A stretch of DNA of 64,000 nucleotides from Microbacterium sp. MYb54 (GCF_002979515.1 NZ_PCPA01000003.1:62001-126000), one strand, 5' to 3'. Shown: positions 1-7,722, counted from the stretch's first letter. A program made the numbers and translations. Notes: generated from the sequence alone by a model not told the origin.

Positions 1-27
1 ACGGAAGACGACGACTGGGACTTCTGA
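1..27 (+). CDS. C-terminal end of a CDS entering from the left edge
   Basis: The first 27 bases read in frame as an acidic tail T-E-D-D-D-W-D-F followed by TGA. A strong terminator hairpin starts about 40 bases later, which supports a real gene end. Too little is present to name the product. The frame is inferred only from the stop and the terminator position. Confidence 0.45.
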   Translation, partial: TEDDDWDF

Positions 28-66
28 CAGACGCTCGTCGGCCGCTGAACAGCTGACGCGACAAAG

Positions 67-110
67 GCCCCGGTCGGGTGCTCATCTCGAGCGTCCGACC
101 GGGGCTTTCT
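67..110 (+). terminator. Rho-independent terminator
   Basis: A perfect 11-bp stem (67-77 with 95-105, GCCCCGGTCGG and its complement) with a 17-nt loop is followed by a short T run. It closes the gene entering from the left edge. Confidence 0.8.
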
Positions 111-137
111 GCTCCGGTGCCCGGATGACGTGCGCTG

Positions 138-150
138 TACGATCGGACGC
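138..150 (+). promoter_or_regulatory. Leaderless -10 element
   Basis: TACGAT at 138-143, then 7 nt, then ATG at 151. The spacing predicts transcription starting at the start codon. Confidence 0.55.
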
Positions 151-333
151 ATGAAGACTTGGGGTTACTTCGCGCTCGCTGCGGTGCTGTTCGCCGGAGT
201 CGGCGTCTACACCCTGCGCACCGACTCGATCGAGTGGTGGACGGTCGTCACCGCAACGGTCATGTTCGTCGCCGCGGCGACATTCGCGAGCCGCGGCGTC
301 GTCGAATACCGCAATGCCGACAAGCAGCCGTAA
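151..333 (+). CDS. Small membrane protein, unknown function
   Basis: This 60-residue protein has two hydrophobic segments (about residues 4-22 and 30-48) separated by a short polar loop, and a charged C-terminus. An in-frame GTG at 130 would extend it by seven residues, but ATG 151 sits 7 nt behind a TACGAT -10 element, the spacing of a leaderless transcript, so I prefer 151. The next membrane-protein gene follows closely on the same strand. I recognise no family. Confidence 0.6.
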   Translation: MKTWGYFALAAVLFAGVGVYTLRTDSIEWWTVVTATVMFVAAATFASRGVVEYRNADKQP

Positions 334-349
334 CAGCCCCCTTCACCCG

Positions 350-1390
350 ATGACCGAGGAGACCGCCGCCGAAGTGCGCGTGCGCACGAAAGTGGCACGC
401 GCGCTCGTGCGCAACCCGCTCGTGTGGGGTGCCGTACTGCTGCTCGTGGCCATCTGGTTCACGCTCGCGGGTGATGACCTCAGCTTCTTCCCGTTCCTGC
501 TCATGCTGGTCGGAGGGTGGTGCTTCGGATTCGCGTTCGTGAACGCGACCCTGGGCATGGTCCCCGCCCGCAACGGCGCGATCCTGCATGTCGGAGTGGC
601 CGTCGTGCTCGGCGCACTGGTCGCGTTCGTGATCGAGTTCGGGGGAGACCTGCTCGATCCGTTCCCCGAGTGGGTGAGCGGAGTCGCAGTGGTGTTGCAG
701 CTGGCGGCGATACCCGCTGCCGGGTGGATCTGGCTCGGGGTCATCGGCCGGATCACCGACCTCTTCGCGCGCCGGGATGCGAAGAAGCGGCCGCCGCTCG
801 TGTCGCCGGACTGGGAACGAGAGGCGAGCGGCGACGGATCGATCGTGCGCTTCACCGCCATCGAGCTCCGATTGCGCACCCTCACCCAGGCGATCGTCGC
901 GATCGTCGTGGTCGTCGGCCTCTTCGGCGTCGCGATCCTGATCGCGCTCGACGACATCGTGATGCGGATGGGTCCGCGGATCGCGATCGTGCTCATGGGG
1001 ATCGTGGTCGGACTCCCGGTCTACCTCGTGTTCACGGCGATCCTGCGCCGTCGCACGCAAGCATGCACGGTCGCCTTCGGGAACGACGAGTTGCGTGTGC
1101 GGGTGGGTGATGAGTTCCACACGATCCCCTTCCGTGAGCTCGAGTTCCTGCGCTGGCGGTGCCGCAGCGACTACGCGCGCATCGAGGTGCGTGGTGCCGG
1201 TGTCGATCTGTCGCTGTTCGCCGGACTCGCCAAACCGCCGCGTGGCGTCTCCGCCGAACTCCCCGCGCTGCCGAGACGGGTGTATCGACGACTCGAGCTG
1301 GTGGGGCTCGCCCTGGAGAACACGCGCCGGGGCGAGGTCATCACGTTCCGAGGACCGTCGGAGCCGGCGTCGCGCCCACCCGCGCACTGA
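350..1390 (+). CDS. Multispan membrane protein, unknown function
   Basis: The 346-residue product has about six hydrophobic helices in the first two thirds, among them a run of V/I/L residues near the middle. It ends with a soluble domain of about 105 residues that begins at an R-R-R-T-Q motif and looks beta-rich, perhaps PH-like. An in-frame ATG at 314 overlaps the end of the previous gene and would add 12 residues. I chose ATG 350, because the sequence after it (MTEETAAEVR) reads as a normal cytoplasmic N-terminus; neither start has a convincing ribosome binding site. No family is recognised with confidence. Confidence 0.65.
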   Translation: MTEETAAEVRVRTKVARALVRNPLVWGAVLLLVAIWFTLAGDDLSFFPFLLMLVGGWCFGFAFVNATLGMVPARNGAILHVGVAVVLGALVAFVIEFGGDLLDPFPEWVSGVAVVLQLAAIPAAGWIWLGVIGRITDLFARRDAKKRPPLVSPDWEREASGDGSIVRFTAIELRLRTLTQAIVAIVVVVGLFGVAILIALDDIVMRMGPRIAIVLMGIVVGLPVYLVFTAILRRRTQACTVAFGNDELRVRVGDEFHTIPFRELEFLRWRCRSDYARIEVRGAGVDLSLFAGLAKPPRGVSAELPALPRRVYRRLELVGLALENTRRGEVITFRGPSEPASRPPAH

Positions 1391-1423
1391 GTGGGTGTCG
1401 GCGGCGCGTGCCATGATCCGAAC

Positions 1424-1960
1424 ATGGAAACCCTCCGACTCCGGCTCTGGTCAGAGCACGACCTCGAGCTGCTGCACGCCGCGAACACCCCGGAGATGAC
1501 CGCCCACCTCAACGGGCCAGAGACCGAAGACGAGATCGTGGAGCGGCATGCCCGTTATCTGCGCCTCGTCGCCTCCGGTGAGGCGAGGATGTTCGTCATC
1601 GAGGACGAGCAAGGTCTGTCGCTCGGTTCGATCGGCCATTGGCACGTCGTGTGGCGGGACGAGCCCGCGCTGGAGACCGGATGGTTCGTCCGGCCCGAGG
1701 CGCAGAGGCGCGGGGTGGCATCGGCCGCACTCGCGCTGCTCATCGAAGACGCGCGCGCGCATCGAGCGGGCAGGCGGTTCCTGACCGCGTTCCCCGGGGT
1801 CGAGAACCCCGGCTCCAACGGTGTCTGCCGGCGAAAAGGCTTCGTCCTGTCGGGAACGATGACGATGCAGTTCCGCGGCGCGGAGCTGGCCGTGAACGAG
1901 TGGGCACTCGACCTCGCGGTCCTGGCCTCCGTCAGCCCGCCGGGTACTCCTGCCCCTTGA
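1424..1960 (+). CDS. GNAT family N-acetyltransferase (RimJ/RimL-like)
   Basis: This 178-residue protein starts METLRLRLW, the usual opening beta strand of RimJ/RimL-type GNAT enzymes. It carries the acetyl-CoA pyrophosphate-binding region around Q-R-R-G-V-A-S-A-A, followed by the NPGSNGVCRRKGF segment seen in motif A/B of the family. It should transfer an acetyl group from acetyl-CoA to an amine; the substrate cannot be told. An upstream GTG at 1391 touches the previous stop but would add a non-homologous stretch. Its 3' end overlaps the convergent flavodoxin-like gene by 29 bases. Confidence 0.85.
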   Translation: METLRLRLWSEHDLELLHAANTPEMTAHLNGPETEDEIVERHARYLRLVASGEARMFVIEDEQGLSLGSIGHWHVVWRDEPALETGWFVRPEAQRRGVASAALALLIEDARAHRAGRRFLTAFPGVENPGSNGVCRRKGFVLSGTMTMQFRGAELAVNEWALDLAVLASVSPPGTPAP

Positions 1961-2543
1961 GCAGCCGGGCCAGGTGCGCGGCGTTCCTCGTTGCTGTCCC
2001 GATGGCCGATTCGACCTTCTCCGGGGTCTCGTCGAGGTCCTTGTAGTCGGTGGTGTGCATCGCCTCGCCGTTCCAGTAGACCGAGCCCTGAGCGGGGATC
2101 GTGAAGCCGACGTCGTTGAGCGACTGGAAGAGGATCGCGGCGATGTGATGGGCTCCATCCTCGTTGCCGACGATGCCCGCGATGGCCACCTTGTCGAACA
2201 GAGTGGGGCGTCCGCGGGCGTCGGTCTCGCCGAGCTCGGCATCGAGTCGTTCGAGCACACGCTGCGCGACGCTCGAATGCTGACCCATCCACGTGGGCGT
2301 GACGAACACGAGGATGTCGGCGTCCAGTACGCGGCGACGGATCTGCGGCCACTCGTCGTCGCCGCCCATGTCCTTCTCGACTCCCGGACGCAGGGAGAGG
2401 TCGACGGCGCGCACCAGGTCTCCGGTGACGCCGTGGTCCGCGAGTGCATCGAGCAGCTGGGTTGCGAGCAGATCGGAACTGGAGGAGGTGGGTGACGGCT
2501 TCAGGGTGCAGGAGACGGCGACCGCGGTGAGAGGTGTCTTCAT
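1932..2543 (-). CDS. NAD(P)H-dependent FMN reductase / flavodoxin-fold protein
   Basis: The 203-residue protein opens with a beta strand and the loop C-T-L-K-P-S-P-T-S-S-S, the FMN phosphate-binding site of the NADPH-dependent FMN reductase and WrbA families. It continues with T-P-T-W-M-G-Q-H-S and a G-I-V-G-N-E-D-G-A-H-H loop, which correspond to the other flavin contacts. It probably reduces FMN or a quinone in the cytoplasm. It is monocistronic and convergent with the preceding acetyltransferase. Confidence 0.82.
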   Translation of the reverse strand: MKTPLTAVAVSCTLKPSPTSSSSDLLATQLLDALADHGVTGDLVRAVDLSLRPGVEKDMGGDDEWPQIRRRVLDADILVFVTPTWMGQHSSVAQRVLERLDAELGETDARGRPTLFDKVAIAGIVGNEDGAHHIAAILFQSLNDVGFTIPAQGSVYWNGEAMHTTDYKDLDETPEKVESAIGTATRNAAHLARLLKGQEYPAG

Positions 2544-2633
2544 GCTCCGAGCAGACCAGACGGTGCGATGCGTGCACAGGGGGTTTCCGAGTCCGGGCTA
2601 TCCTGGTAGACGGTACCGACGACAGGAGATCCC

Positions 2634-2837
2634 GTGATCCTCAGCTTCCTCTTCTTCATGATCCTCTTCATCGGAGGGATCCTGCTGATGGGCATCTCGT
2701 TCGGGCTGCCGGCTTTCCAGGCGCTCGCGTTCTGCGGCGGTCTCCTGCTGGTCACGCTGGCTCTCGCCTTCATCTTCCGTCAGGGCGGCTCGGCCACCCG
2801 CCGGTCGAACAACTGGTCGGGCAACGCCACCGAGTGA
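2634..2837 (+). CDS. Small membrane protein, unknown function
   Basis: This 67-residue protein consists of two hydrophobic helices (about residues 2-22 and 27-48) and a polar tail rich in S, R and N. The GTG start at 2634 has an AGGAG ribosome binding site 5 nt upstream (2624-2628), and a TATCCT -10-like hexamer lies at 2599-2604, giving a leader of about 23 nt. No family recognised. Confidence 0.65.
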   Translation: MILSFLFFMILFIGGILLMGISFGLPAFQALAFCGGLLLVTLALAFIFRQGGSATRRSNNWSGNATE

Positions 2838-2895
2838 CTTCTCGCGGTCCGCGCGTCGCTCGGCGTCGCTGACCGCTCATCGTCGCTGAGCGCTT

Positions 2896-3504
2896 TCAGC
2901 GGTGTCTGGCGAGTCTCGCCTCGAGGTTCGCCCTGACCGCCGGCCATTCCGGCTCGATGATCGAATACTCCACGCTGTCGCGAAGCGCTCCGTTGCGGTA
3001 CCGGCTCATCGCCCGCATCACGCCGTCCTGTTTCGCGCCGAGCCGCTCGATCGCGGTGCGCGATTGGAAGTTGACCCACTGCGTGGTGAGACCCACGCGG
3101 AAGACCCCGAGCGTCTCGAACGCGTGCCGCAGCAGCAGCAGTTTGGACTCGGCGTTCGTGCCGGTGCCGTGCGCGGACGGCCGATTCCAGGTGAAGCCGA
3201 TGTGCAGGCGTGGGACATCGGCGACGATGTCGTAGTACGACGTGAGGCCGAGGATGCGGCCCGTGGCGTCGAACGCCGTGAACGGCACCATCTCGCCCTT
3301 CGCGATGAGCCCGATGCGTCGCTCGACCTCTGCGGCGACACCGTCGGGCGCCGGCACCGAGGTGTACCACGCGGTCTTCCACAGGTCGCCTTCCTGCACT
3401 GCCTCGATCAGCCCGTCGACGTGCGAGGGCTCGAGGGGGCGGAGCTCGACGAGTTCACCGGTGAGCGTGATGGGGGAGGGGGCGACGAGGAAAGCCATGA
3501 CCAT
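2896..3504 (-). CDS. GNAT family N-acetyltransferase (RimJ/RimL-like)
   Basis: A 202-residue GNAT protein: the N-terminus contains the family opening T-L-T-G-E-L-V-E-L-R-P-L, the middle has the G-L-T-S-Y-Y-D strand, and the C-terminal half has the G-T-G-T-N-A-E-S-K acetyl-CoA loop and the V-N-F-Q-S-R-T-A-I-E-R-L-G-A-K motif typical of this RimJ-like subfamily. ATG 3504 lies 2 nt after the stop of the upstream ImmA-type peptidase gene; ATG 3498 is an equally good start. The tight coupling suggests co-expression with the peptidase and its XRE partner. Confidence 0.85.
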   Translation of the reverse strand: MVMAFLVAPSPITLTGELVELRPLEPSHVDGLIEAVQEGDLWKTAWYTSVPAPDGVAAEVERRIGLIAKGEMVPFTAFDATGRILGLTSYYDIVADVPRLHIGFTWNRPSAHGTGTNAESKLLLLRHAFETLGVFRVGLTTQWVNFQSRTAIERLGAKQDGVMRAMSRYRNGALRDSVEYSIIEPEWPAVRANLEARLARHR

Positions 3505-3506
3505 AT

Positions 3507-3896
3507 TCAACCAGCGAGGAGCAGCGTCTGACGCAGCAGCCGTTGGTAGGCGGTCACGAGCTCGACCGTGACCTCCAGCTCGAAGGCCAGGCTCGCGAGG
3601 TGCGGCCCGCGCATCTCCTCTGCCTCGGCGTAGGCGTGCGGGGTGATCAGCCGGGATGCTGCCCATTCGTCGGCCTGACGCTCCTGCTGGGCGCGGACGG
3701 CGGGGGTGGGAGCCGGGTGGTGCCCGAGGCAGGCGTGGCCGAGTTCGTGCGCCAGCACGCTGCGAGTCGTGCGCCTGCTCATCCCCGGATCGAGACGGAT
3801 CGTGCGTGTCACGGGGTCGTAGCCACCGGGGGTGCGGCCCACCCGCTCGATCACGCGCAGCCGCTGGTCTTCGGCGAGGCGGAGGAGGTGCTGCAT
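3507..3896 (-). CDS. ImmA/IrrE family metallo-endopeptidase
   Basis: This 129-residue protein has the zinc-protease motif H-E-L-G-H in V-L-A-H-E-L-G-H-A-C-L-G-H-H, and about 20 residues later the third-ligand motif E-R-Q-A-D-E-W-A-A. Both are hallmarks of ImmA/IrrE (COG2856) peptidases, which typically cleave a partner XRE-family repressor. A clear GAGGAG ribosome binding site precedes ATG 3896. The gene lies 50 nt downstream of an XRE repressor gene and directly upstream of a GNAT gene, so the likely substrate is the neighbouring repressor (inference). Confidence 0.88.
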   Translation of the reverse strand: MQHLLRLAEDQRLRVIERVGRTPGGYDPVTRTIRLDPGMSRRTTRSVLAHELGHACLGHHPAPTPAVRAQQERQADEWAASRLITPHAYAEAEEMRGPHLASLAFELEVTVELVTAYQRLLRQTLLLAG

Positions 3897-3946
3897 GGGA
3901 CTCCTCCTCGTGCGGATCTCTTCGCGCCGGGACTGCGGTTCCGGCT

Positions 3947-4333
3947 CTACTGGTAGAGGTCGTCCGTGTCGGTGTCGTGCCGCACGCGGGACTCGAAAGC
4001 GACCTCTCGGGTATCTTCGCGCGGACCGGCGACATCGGGTGCACGTCGGATCGGAGTGATGCGCGCGGTGGTCTCGCCGTCTGCCCTGAGGCGCTCTTCG
4101 GCGCGAGCGAGCAGCACGTGGGGCTCGACTCCGAGGTCGGCGCAGACCGCGTACACGACCGGGACGGGGATCGCACGCTTGCCCGTCACATAGTTGTCGA
4201 GCGCGCTGCGGGCGATCCCGATGCTCCGCGCCATCGCCGCGATGCTGCTGCGAGATGCAGCGATCTCGGCGCGCATCTGTCGACCGACAGCGTCGTTGAA
4301 CTCCTCGGCAGGTGTCTTCACCTGGCTCACCAT
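3947..4333 (-). CDS. XRE-family HTH transcriptional regulator
   Basis: This 128-residue protein has a Cro/CI-type helix-turn-helix at about residues 20-75, with I-A-A-M-A-R-S-I-G-I-A-R-S-A-L-D-N-Y as the two HTH helices followed by the G-K-R-A-I-P-V-P turn. A charged, probably disordered C-terminal tail of about 45 residues could be the peptidase-sensitive part. I chose ATG 4333; an ATG at 4384 would place 17 extra residues through the operator region. It is upstream of the ImmA-type peptidase and divergent from a second small XRE gene. A perfect inverted repeat lies 15 bp before its start. Confidence 0.8.
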   Translation of the reverse strand: MVSQVKTPAEEFNDAVGRQMRAEIAASRSSIAAMARSIGIARSALDNYVTGKRAIPVPVVYAVCADLGVEPHVLLARAEERLRADGETTARITPIRRAPDVAGPREDTREVAFESRVRHDTDTDDLYQ

Positions 4334-4348
4334 AGCAGCGACTCGAGG

Positions 4349-4368
4349 CCAGAATGCTGCCATTCTGG
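4349..4368. promoter_or_regulatory. Candidate XRE operator (perfect inverted repeat)
   Basis: CCAGAATG (4349-4356), a 4-nt spacer CTGC, and CATTCTGG (4361-4368) form a perfect 8-bp inverted repeat in the short gap between the two divergent XRE genes. The position fits autoregulation by one of them. Confidence 0.65.
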
Positions 4369-4403
4369 TCCATTCGACCCCCATGCGTGTCCGTTTGTGG
4401 CGC

Positions 4404-4415
4404 TAGTGTAGGCGT
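4404..4415 (+). promoter_or_regulatory. Leaderless -10 element
   Basis: TAGTGT at 4404-4409, 6 nt, then ATG 4416. It lies downstream of the inverted repeat at 4349-4368, so a repressor bound there would cover the -35 to -55 zone. Confidence 0.55.
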
Positions 4416-4646
4416 ATGGGGACACAATTGCGTCATTTGCTCGCTTCCGAGGTCGATGGGGCGCGATTCCACGCCGGAGTGTCGTTCTCGGATTTGTCCG
4501 AGCGCTCGGGCATCAGCCCTGAGGCGCTGGGCGATCTGTTGGACGGCATGGAGGACTTCACGGTCGTCGACCTCGTGCGCATCGCGGAGGTTCTCGGCGT
4601 CCCGGTCACCTCTCTGCTCCCCGGCGCGGCGCCCGACGACTCCTGA
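4416..4646 (+). CDS. Small XRE-like HTH protein
   Basis: This 76-residue protein is essentially one helix-turn-helix domain: V-S-F-S-D-L-S-E-R-S-G-I-S-P-E-A-L-G-D-L-L-type helices at about residues 20-42, then V-V-D-L-V-R-I-A-E-V-L-G-V-P-V-T-S-L-L, the usual closing helix of XRE domains. There is no extra effector domain. It is divergent from the XRE-ImmA-GNAT group and shares its control region. The start is supported by a TAGTGT element 6 nt upstream. Confidence 0.72.
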   Translation: MGTQLRHLLASEVDGARFHAGVSFSDLSERSGISPEALGDLLDGMEDFTVVDLVRIAEVLGVPVTSLLPGAAPDDS

Positions 4647-4665
4647 CGACGTCGGTGCCGGGCTG

Positions 4666-4678
4666 TAGCGTGGTGCGT
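4666..4678 (+). promoter_or_regulatory. Leaderless -10 element
   Basis: TAGCGT at 4666-4671, 7 nt, then ATG 4679; it selects 4679 over the upstream in-frame codon at 4655. Confidence 0.55.
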
Positions 4679-5608
4679 ATGAAGACAGTGTCGTTCGGAT
4701 CAGCCACCGCCCCCGCCGTGATCGCCGGCATGATGCGCATCGACGACAAGGACGACGCTCACATCCGCACACTGTATGAGACCAACCGTGCAGCGGGCAT
4801 CGACTTCTTCGATCACGCCGACATCTACGGCGGGAGCATGCATCACTGCGAGGCGCGGTTCGCCGATGCGCTGCAGCTCAGCTCCTCCGAGCGTGACGAG
4901 ATCGTGCTCCAGACGAAGTGCGGCATCGTGCCGTCGCAGGGGATGTTCGACTTCTCGTACGAGCACATCATGGCTCAGGTCGAAGGATCGCTCGCCGCTC
5001 TGCGCACCGACCGCCTCGACGTGCTCCTGCTCCACCGCCCCGACGCGCTCGTCGAGCCCGAGGAAGTCGCCCGGGCGTTCGACGACCTGGAGAGCGCAGG
5101 AAAGGTCAAGGCATTCGGCGTCTCCAATCACACGCCGCGTCAGATCGACCTCCTCCGCACAGCGGTGCGTCAGCCGTTGGTCGCGAATCAGCTGCAGCTG
5201 TCGATCACGCACGCGCCGATCATCGCGCAGCCCGTCGCAGCCAACATGGCCGCTCACGAGCAGAGCATCGTCCGTGACGGCGGTGGGATCGTGGAGTACT
5301 GCCGTATCAACGGCATCACGATCCAGGCGTGGTCGCCGTTCCAAGACGGCTTCTCCCACGGGGTGTTCCTCGGCAACTCCGAGTATCCGGAGCTGAACGC
5401 GGTGATCGACCGTCTCGCGGCAGTGCACGGTGTCACGCCCATCGCGATCGCGACGGCCTGGATCACACGGCACCCCGCCGGCATGCAGGTGGTTCTCGGC
5501 ACCACCACGCCGCAGCGAGTGCGCGACGCCGCGGCCGGAGCCGACATCGAGCTCACCCGCCCCGAGTGGTACGAGCTGTTCCGCGCCGGCGGGCACCTGC
5601 TCCCGTAG
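4679..5608 (+). CDS. Aldo/keto reductase (YdhF-like)
   Basis: A 309-residue NADPH-dependent oxidoreductase of the AKR superfamily. The catalytic Asp/Tyr region reads F-D-H-A-D-I-Y-G-G, the active-site Lys is in L-Q-T-K-C-G, and the His lies in L-L-L-H-R-P-D. The G-K-V-K-A-F-G-V-S-N-H and G-T-T-T-P-Q-R-V cofactor strands follow. The Q-S-I and Q-A-W-S-P-F-Q context resembles the YdhF group. It would reduce aldehydes or ketones in the cytosol. It is monocistronic with a leaderless-type start. Confidence 0.88.
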   Translation: MKTVSFGSATAPAVIAGMMRIDDKDDAHIRTLYETNRAAGIDFFDHADIYGGSMHHCEARFADALQLSSSERDEIVLQTKCGIVPSQGMFDFSYEHIMAQVEGSLAALRTDRLDVLLLHRPDALVEPEEVARAFDDLESAGKVKAFGVSNHTPRQIDLLRTAVRQPLVANQLQLSITHAPIIAQPVAANMAAHEQSIVRDGGGIVEYCRINGITIQAWSPFQDGFSHGVFLGNSEYPELNAVIDRLAAVHGVTPIAIATAWITRHPAGMQVVLGTTTPQRVRDAAAGADIELTRPEWYELFRAGGHLLP

Positions 5609-5634
5609 GCCGAGCAGCATCATGCGTCGTCGTC

Positions 5635-5646
5635 TACCCTGAACTC
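5635..5646 (+). promoter_or_regulatory. Leaderless -10 element
   Basis: TACCCT at 5635-5640, 6 nt, then ATG 5647. Confidence 0.55.
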
Positions 5647-6036
5647 ATGTCGTTCCTGTTCTCGCTCCTCGTCATCGCACTGATGATCGGCGCGCTGATC
5701 GACATCATCACGCGCGACAACTCGCTGGTGAAGTTCCTCCCGAAGCTGGCCTGGATCATCATCGTGATCCTGCTTCCGCTGATCGGTGGACTGCTGTGGT
5801 TCACGATCGGCCGGGAGTATGGCGAATCCGGACTCTCGATCCCGCGGATGCGGAGAGCTGAGCGGCCGACGGCGCAGACCGACGTGCGCCCGGCTCCGCC
5901 GACCGATACGCGGACGACCGAGCAGCAGATCGCCGACCTCGACCGTGAGATCGCGGAGTGGCGGCGGCGTGAGGAGATCGAGAAGCGCCGGCACGACGGC
6001 GATGCGTCGACCGGCGCAGTCGGGTCCGACTCCTAG
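5647..6036 (+). CDS. PLDc N-terminal domain membrane protein
   Basis: This 129-residue protein has two helices (about residues 4-18 and 33-52) around the sequence I-T-R-D-N-S, then G-L-L-W-F-T-I-G-R-E-Y-G, the pattern of the short N-terminal membrane module of cardiolipin-synthase-like proteins (PLDc_N). No phospholipase catalytic domain follows. The C-terminal half is a charged, predicted coiled coil (E-Q-Q-I-A-D-L-D-R-E-I-A). Such stand-alone proteins are common in actinobacteria and have no established role. The stop overlaps that of the convergent SDR gene by 4 bases. Confidence 0.75.
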   Translation: MSFLFSLLVIALMIGALIDIITRDNSLVKFLPKLAWIIIVILLPLIGGLLWFTIGREYGESGLSIPRMRRAERPTAQTDVRPAPPTDTRTTEQQIADLDREIAEWRRREEIEKRRHDGDASTGAVGSDS

Positions 6037-7001
6037 ACGGCCACGGGGCGGTCGAAGGACTCGCGGATCGCGTCTTCGAGCGTCGGGTATCGGAATTCGA
6101 ACCCCGCGGTGGTGAGCTTCTCCGGCAGCACCCATCGGCTCTTCAGAATCAGCTCGGTCTCGGTGCGCATGCCGATCGCTCCGAGCTCGAGCATCCATCG
6201 GGGCATCGGCACGCCGACGCGCACGCCCAGAACTCGTCGAACAGTCGCCATGAATTCGGCGTTGTCGACCGGATGCGGAGATGCCGCGTTGACCGGTCCC
6301 TCGAGTGAGGGTGTCTGCTCGAGGAAGTCGATGATGCGGGCCACATCCTCGATGTGCACCCAGCTGAATCGCTGACGCCCGCGGCGTGCGCCGGGGAAGT
6401 GCCCCGTTCCGGCCGCCCGTCGTGCGGCGCTGACCGGCCAGTGTCCGTCGTACTGAGATCCGCCCAGACCGAGGCGAGCCAGGTCTTTCACGGGCCCGAG
6501 GACCCCGCCGTGTCCGAGGACGATCGTGCTGCGCAGCGCGACGCGGCGCGTGCGGGGGAGCTCGTCGGCGAACAGCGCCTTTTCCCATGCCTTCGCGACC
6601 TCGACCGAGAAGCCGGTGCCGATCTCGCCGGTGGATTCGGTCATCGGGCGGTCTTCGGCGTGCCGGTAGATGGTGGCCGTCGAGGAGTTGACCCAGAGGG
6701 CGGGGGGATTCGGCGCCCTCATGATCGCCCGGCTCAGGGAGGCGGTGGTGTCGAGGCGAGAGCGGAAGATTTCGGCGCGGTTCGCCGGTGTGTAGCGGCA
6801 GTTGACGCTCTTGCCGGCGAGCCCGATGACGAGGGACGCCCCGTCGATCGCGCGGTCGATCTCCACCTGATCTCCCCAGCGGATGTCGGCGCCCGAGCGC
6901 GAGATCGTGACGACCTCGCGGCCCTCTGCCCGCAACCGCGGCAGGAGGAAACGGCCCATGAAGCCCGTGGATCCGCCGATGACGACCCGACCTGTGCTCA
7001 T
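6033..7001 (-). CDS. TIGR01777 family NAD-dependent epimerase-like protein
   Basis: A 322-residue extended-SDR protein. The N-terminal G-G-S-T-G-F-M-G-R-F is the NAD(P) loop, G-L-A-G-K-S-V-N-C-R-Y-T replaces the usual sugar-epimerase loop, and W-V-N-S-S-T-A-T-I-Y carries the Ser/Tyr positions. The C-terminal W-V-L-P-E-K-L-T-T-A-G-F-E-F-R-Y-P motif is the DUF1731 domain of the YfcH/TIGR01777 family. The substrate is unknown for the family. It overlaps the upstream DUF4166 gene by 4 bases, so the two are translated together. Confidence 0.87.
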   Translation of the reverse strand: MSTGRVVIGGSTGFMGRFLLPRLRAEGREVVTISRSGADIRWGDQVEIDRAIDGASLVIGLAGKSVNCRYTPANRAEIFRSRLDTTASLSRAIMRAPNPPALWVNSSTATIYRHAEDRPMTESTGEIGTGFSVEVAKAWEKALFADELPRTRRVALRSTIVLGHGGVLGPVKDLARLGLGGSQYDGHWPVSAARRAAGTGHFPGARRGRQRFSWVHIEDVARIIDFLEQTPSLEGPVNAASPHPVDNAEFMATVRRVLGVRVGVPMPRWMLELGAIGMRTETELILKSRWVLPEKLTTAGFEFRYPTLEDAIRESFDRPVAV

Positions 7002-7669
7002 TCGGACTGCTCCTTCTCTGCGGGGTCGTGGTGCTCGCCGACGTGCTGGATGCGATGGGTGTGCTGGATGCGATAGGTGAAGTCGCCCCGGTACTCGTAC
7101 ACGCGGCCGATGAGGGGCGCGTCGACGGTCAGGGTCACCCGCTGCCGGTCGAGTGCGTCGTCGAAGCGCTCGGTGAGGTGGACGACCGGGGCGATGGGGG
7201 ACGGGATGCGCACCCTGAGGTGTCCGAGGCGGATGCCGACGGCACGGCTGGTGAGGCGGAGCGCGCCTTCGTGGACCGCGACGTCGAAGCAGGCGGCGAT
7301 GACCCCCGGCTCACCGAGCTCATCGACCACACGTCCGTGGCGCGTGAGCGCGACCGCGTCGCGCATGACCCACTGCCGTCGCGCGAAATGGAAGGTGCGC
7401 TCGCCGATGGCCCTGGATGCGATCGTGCGGTTCTCCACGCGGAACGGCACGTCGCTCTCCCAGCCCGCAGCGACGACGCCACGGCGTTCGAGAAGACGCA
7501 GGAACGGCCAGAGCCAGCGCCGCGGAGTGCCGACCCGCTGGAACACCCCTTCGCCGATGCCGACAGCGCCGTCGGGGATCGCCGCGAAGTATGCCTGCAG
7601 ACGCGGGTGCAGATCATCGGTGCGCTCGCCGAGTGCCCTGGCGTAGGGGGACTGCGGCACAGGCGTCAC
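6998..7669 (-). CDS. DUF4166 domain-containing protein
   Basis: This 223-residue protein resembles the DUF4166 family: it has P-Y-A-R-A-L-G near the N-terminus, G-V-F-Q-R-V-G-T-P-R-R-W, a central set of beta strands and an F-D-D-A-L-D-R-Q-R region. The family often occurs next to SDR proteins, as here, where the ATGA overlap couples it to the TIGR01777 gene. The GTG start at 7669 is supported by a TAGGCT element 6 nt upstream. No biochemical role is known to me. Confidence 0.75.
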   Translation of the reverse strand: MTPVPQSPYARALGERTDDLHPRLQAYFAAIPDGAVGIGEGVFQRVGTPRRWLWPFLRLLERRGVVAAGWESDVPFRVENRTIASRAIGERTFHFARRQWVMRDAVALTRHGRVVDELGEPGVIAACFDVAVHEGALRLTSRAVGIRLGHLRVRIPSPIAPVVHLTERFDDALDRQRVTLTVDAPLIGRVYEYRGDFTYRIQHTHRIQHVGEHHDPAEKEQSE

Positions 7670-7681
7670 TCTTCGAGCCTA
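7670..7681 (-). promoter_or_regulatory. Leaderless -10 element
   Basis: On the minus strand TAGGCT (7681-7676), 6 nt, then GTG 7669. Confidence 0.55.
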
Positions 7682-7722
7682 GCCCGATGGTGGATGCTCT
7701 CGATGCGCTCCGGCGGCTGCGT

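Noticed and set aside
2896..4646. The XRE/ImmA group as part of a prophage or integrative element.
   Set aside because: No integrase, excisionase, tRNA or att-like direct repeat is visible nearby and the flanking genes are ordinary.
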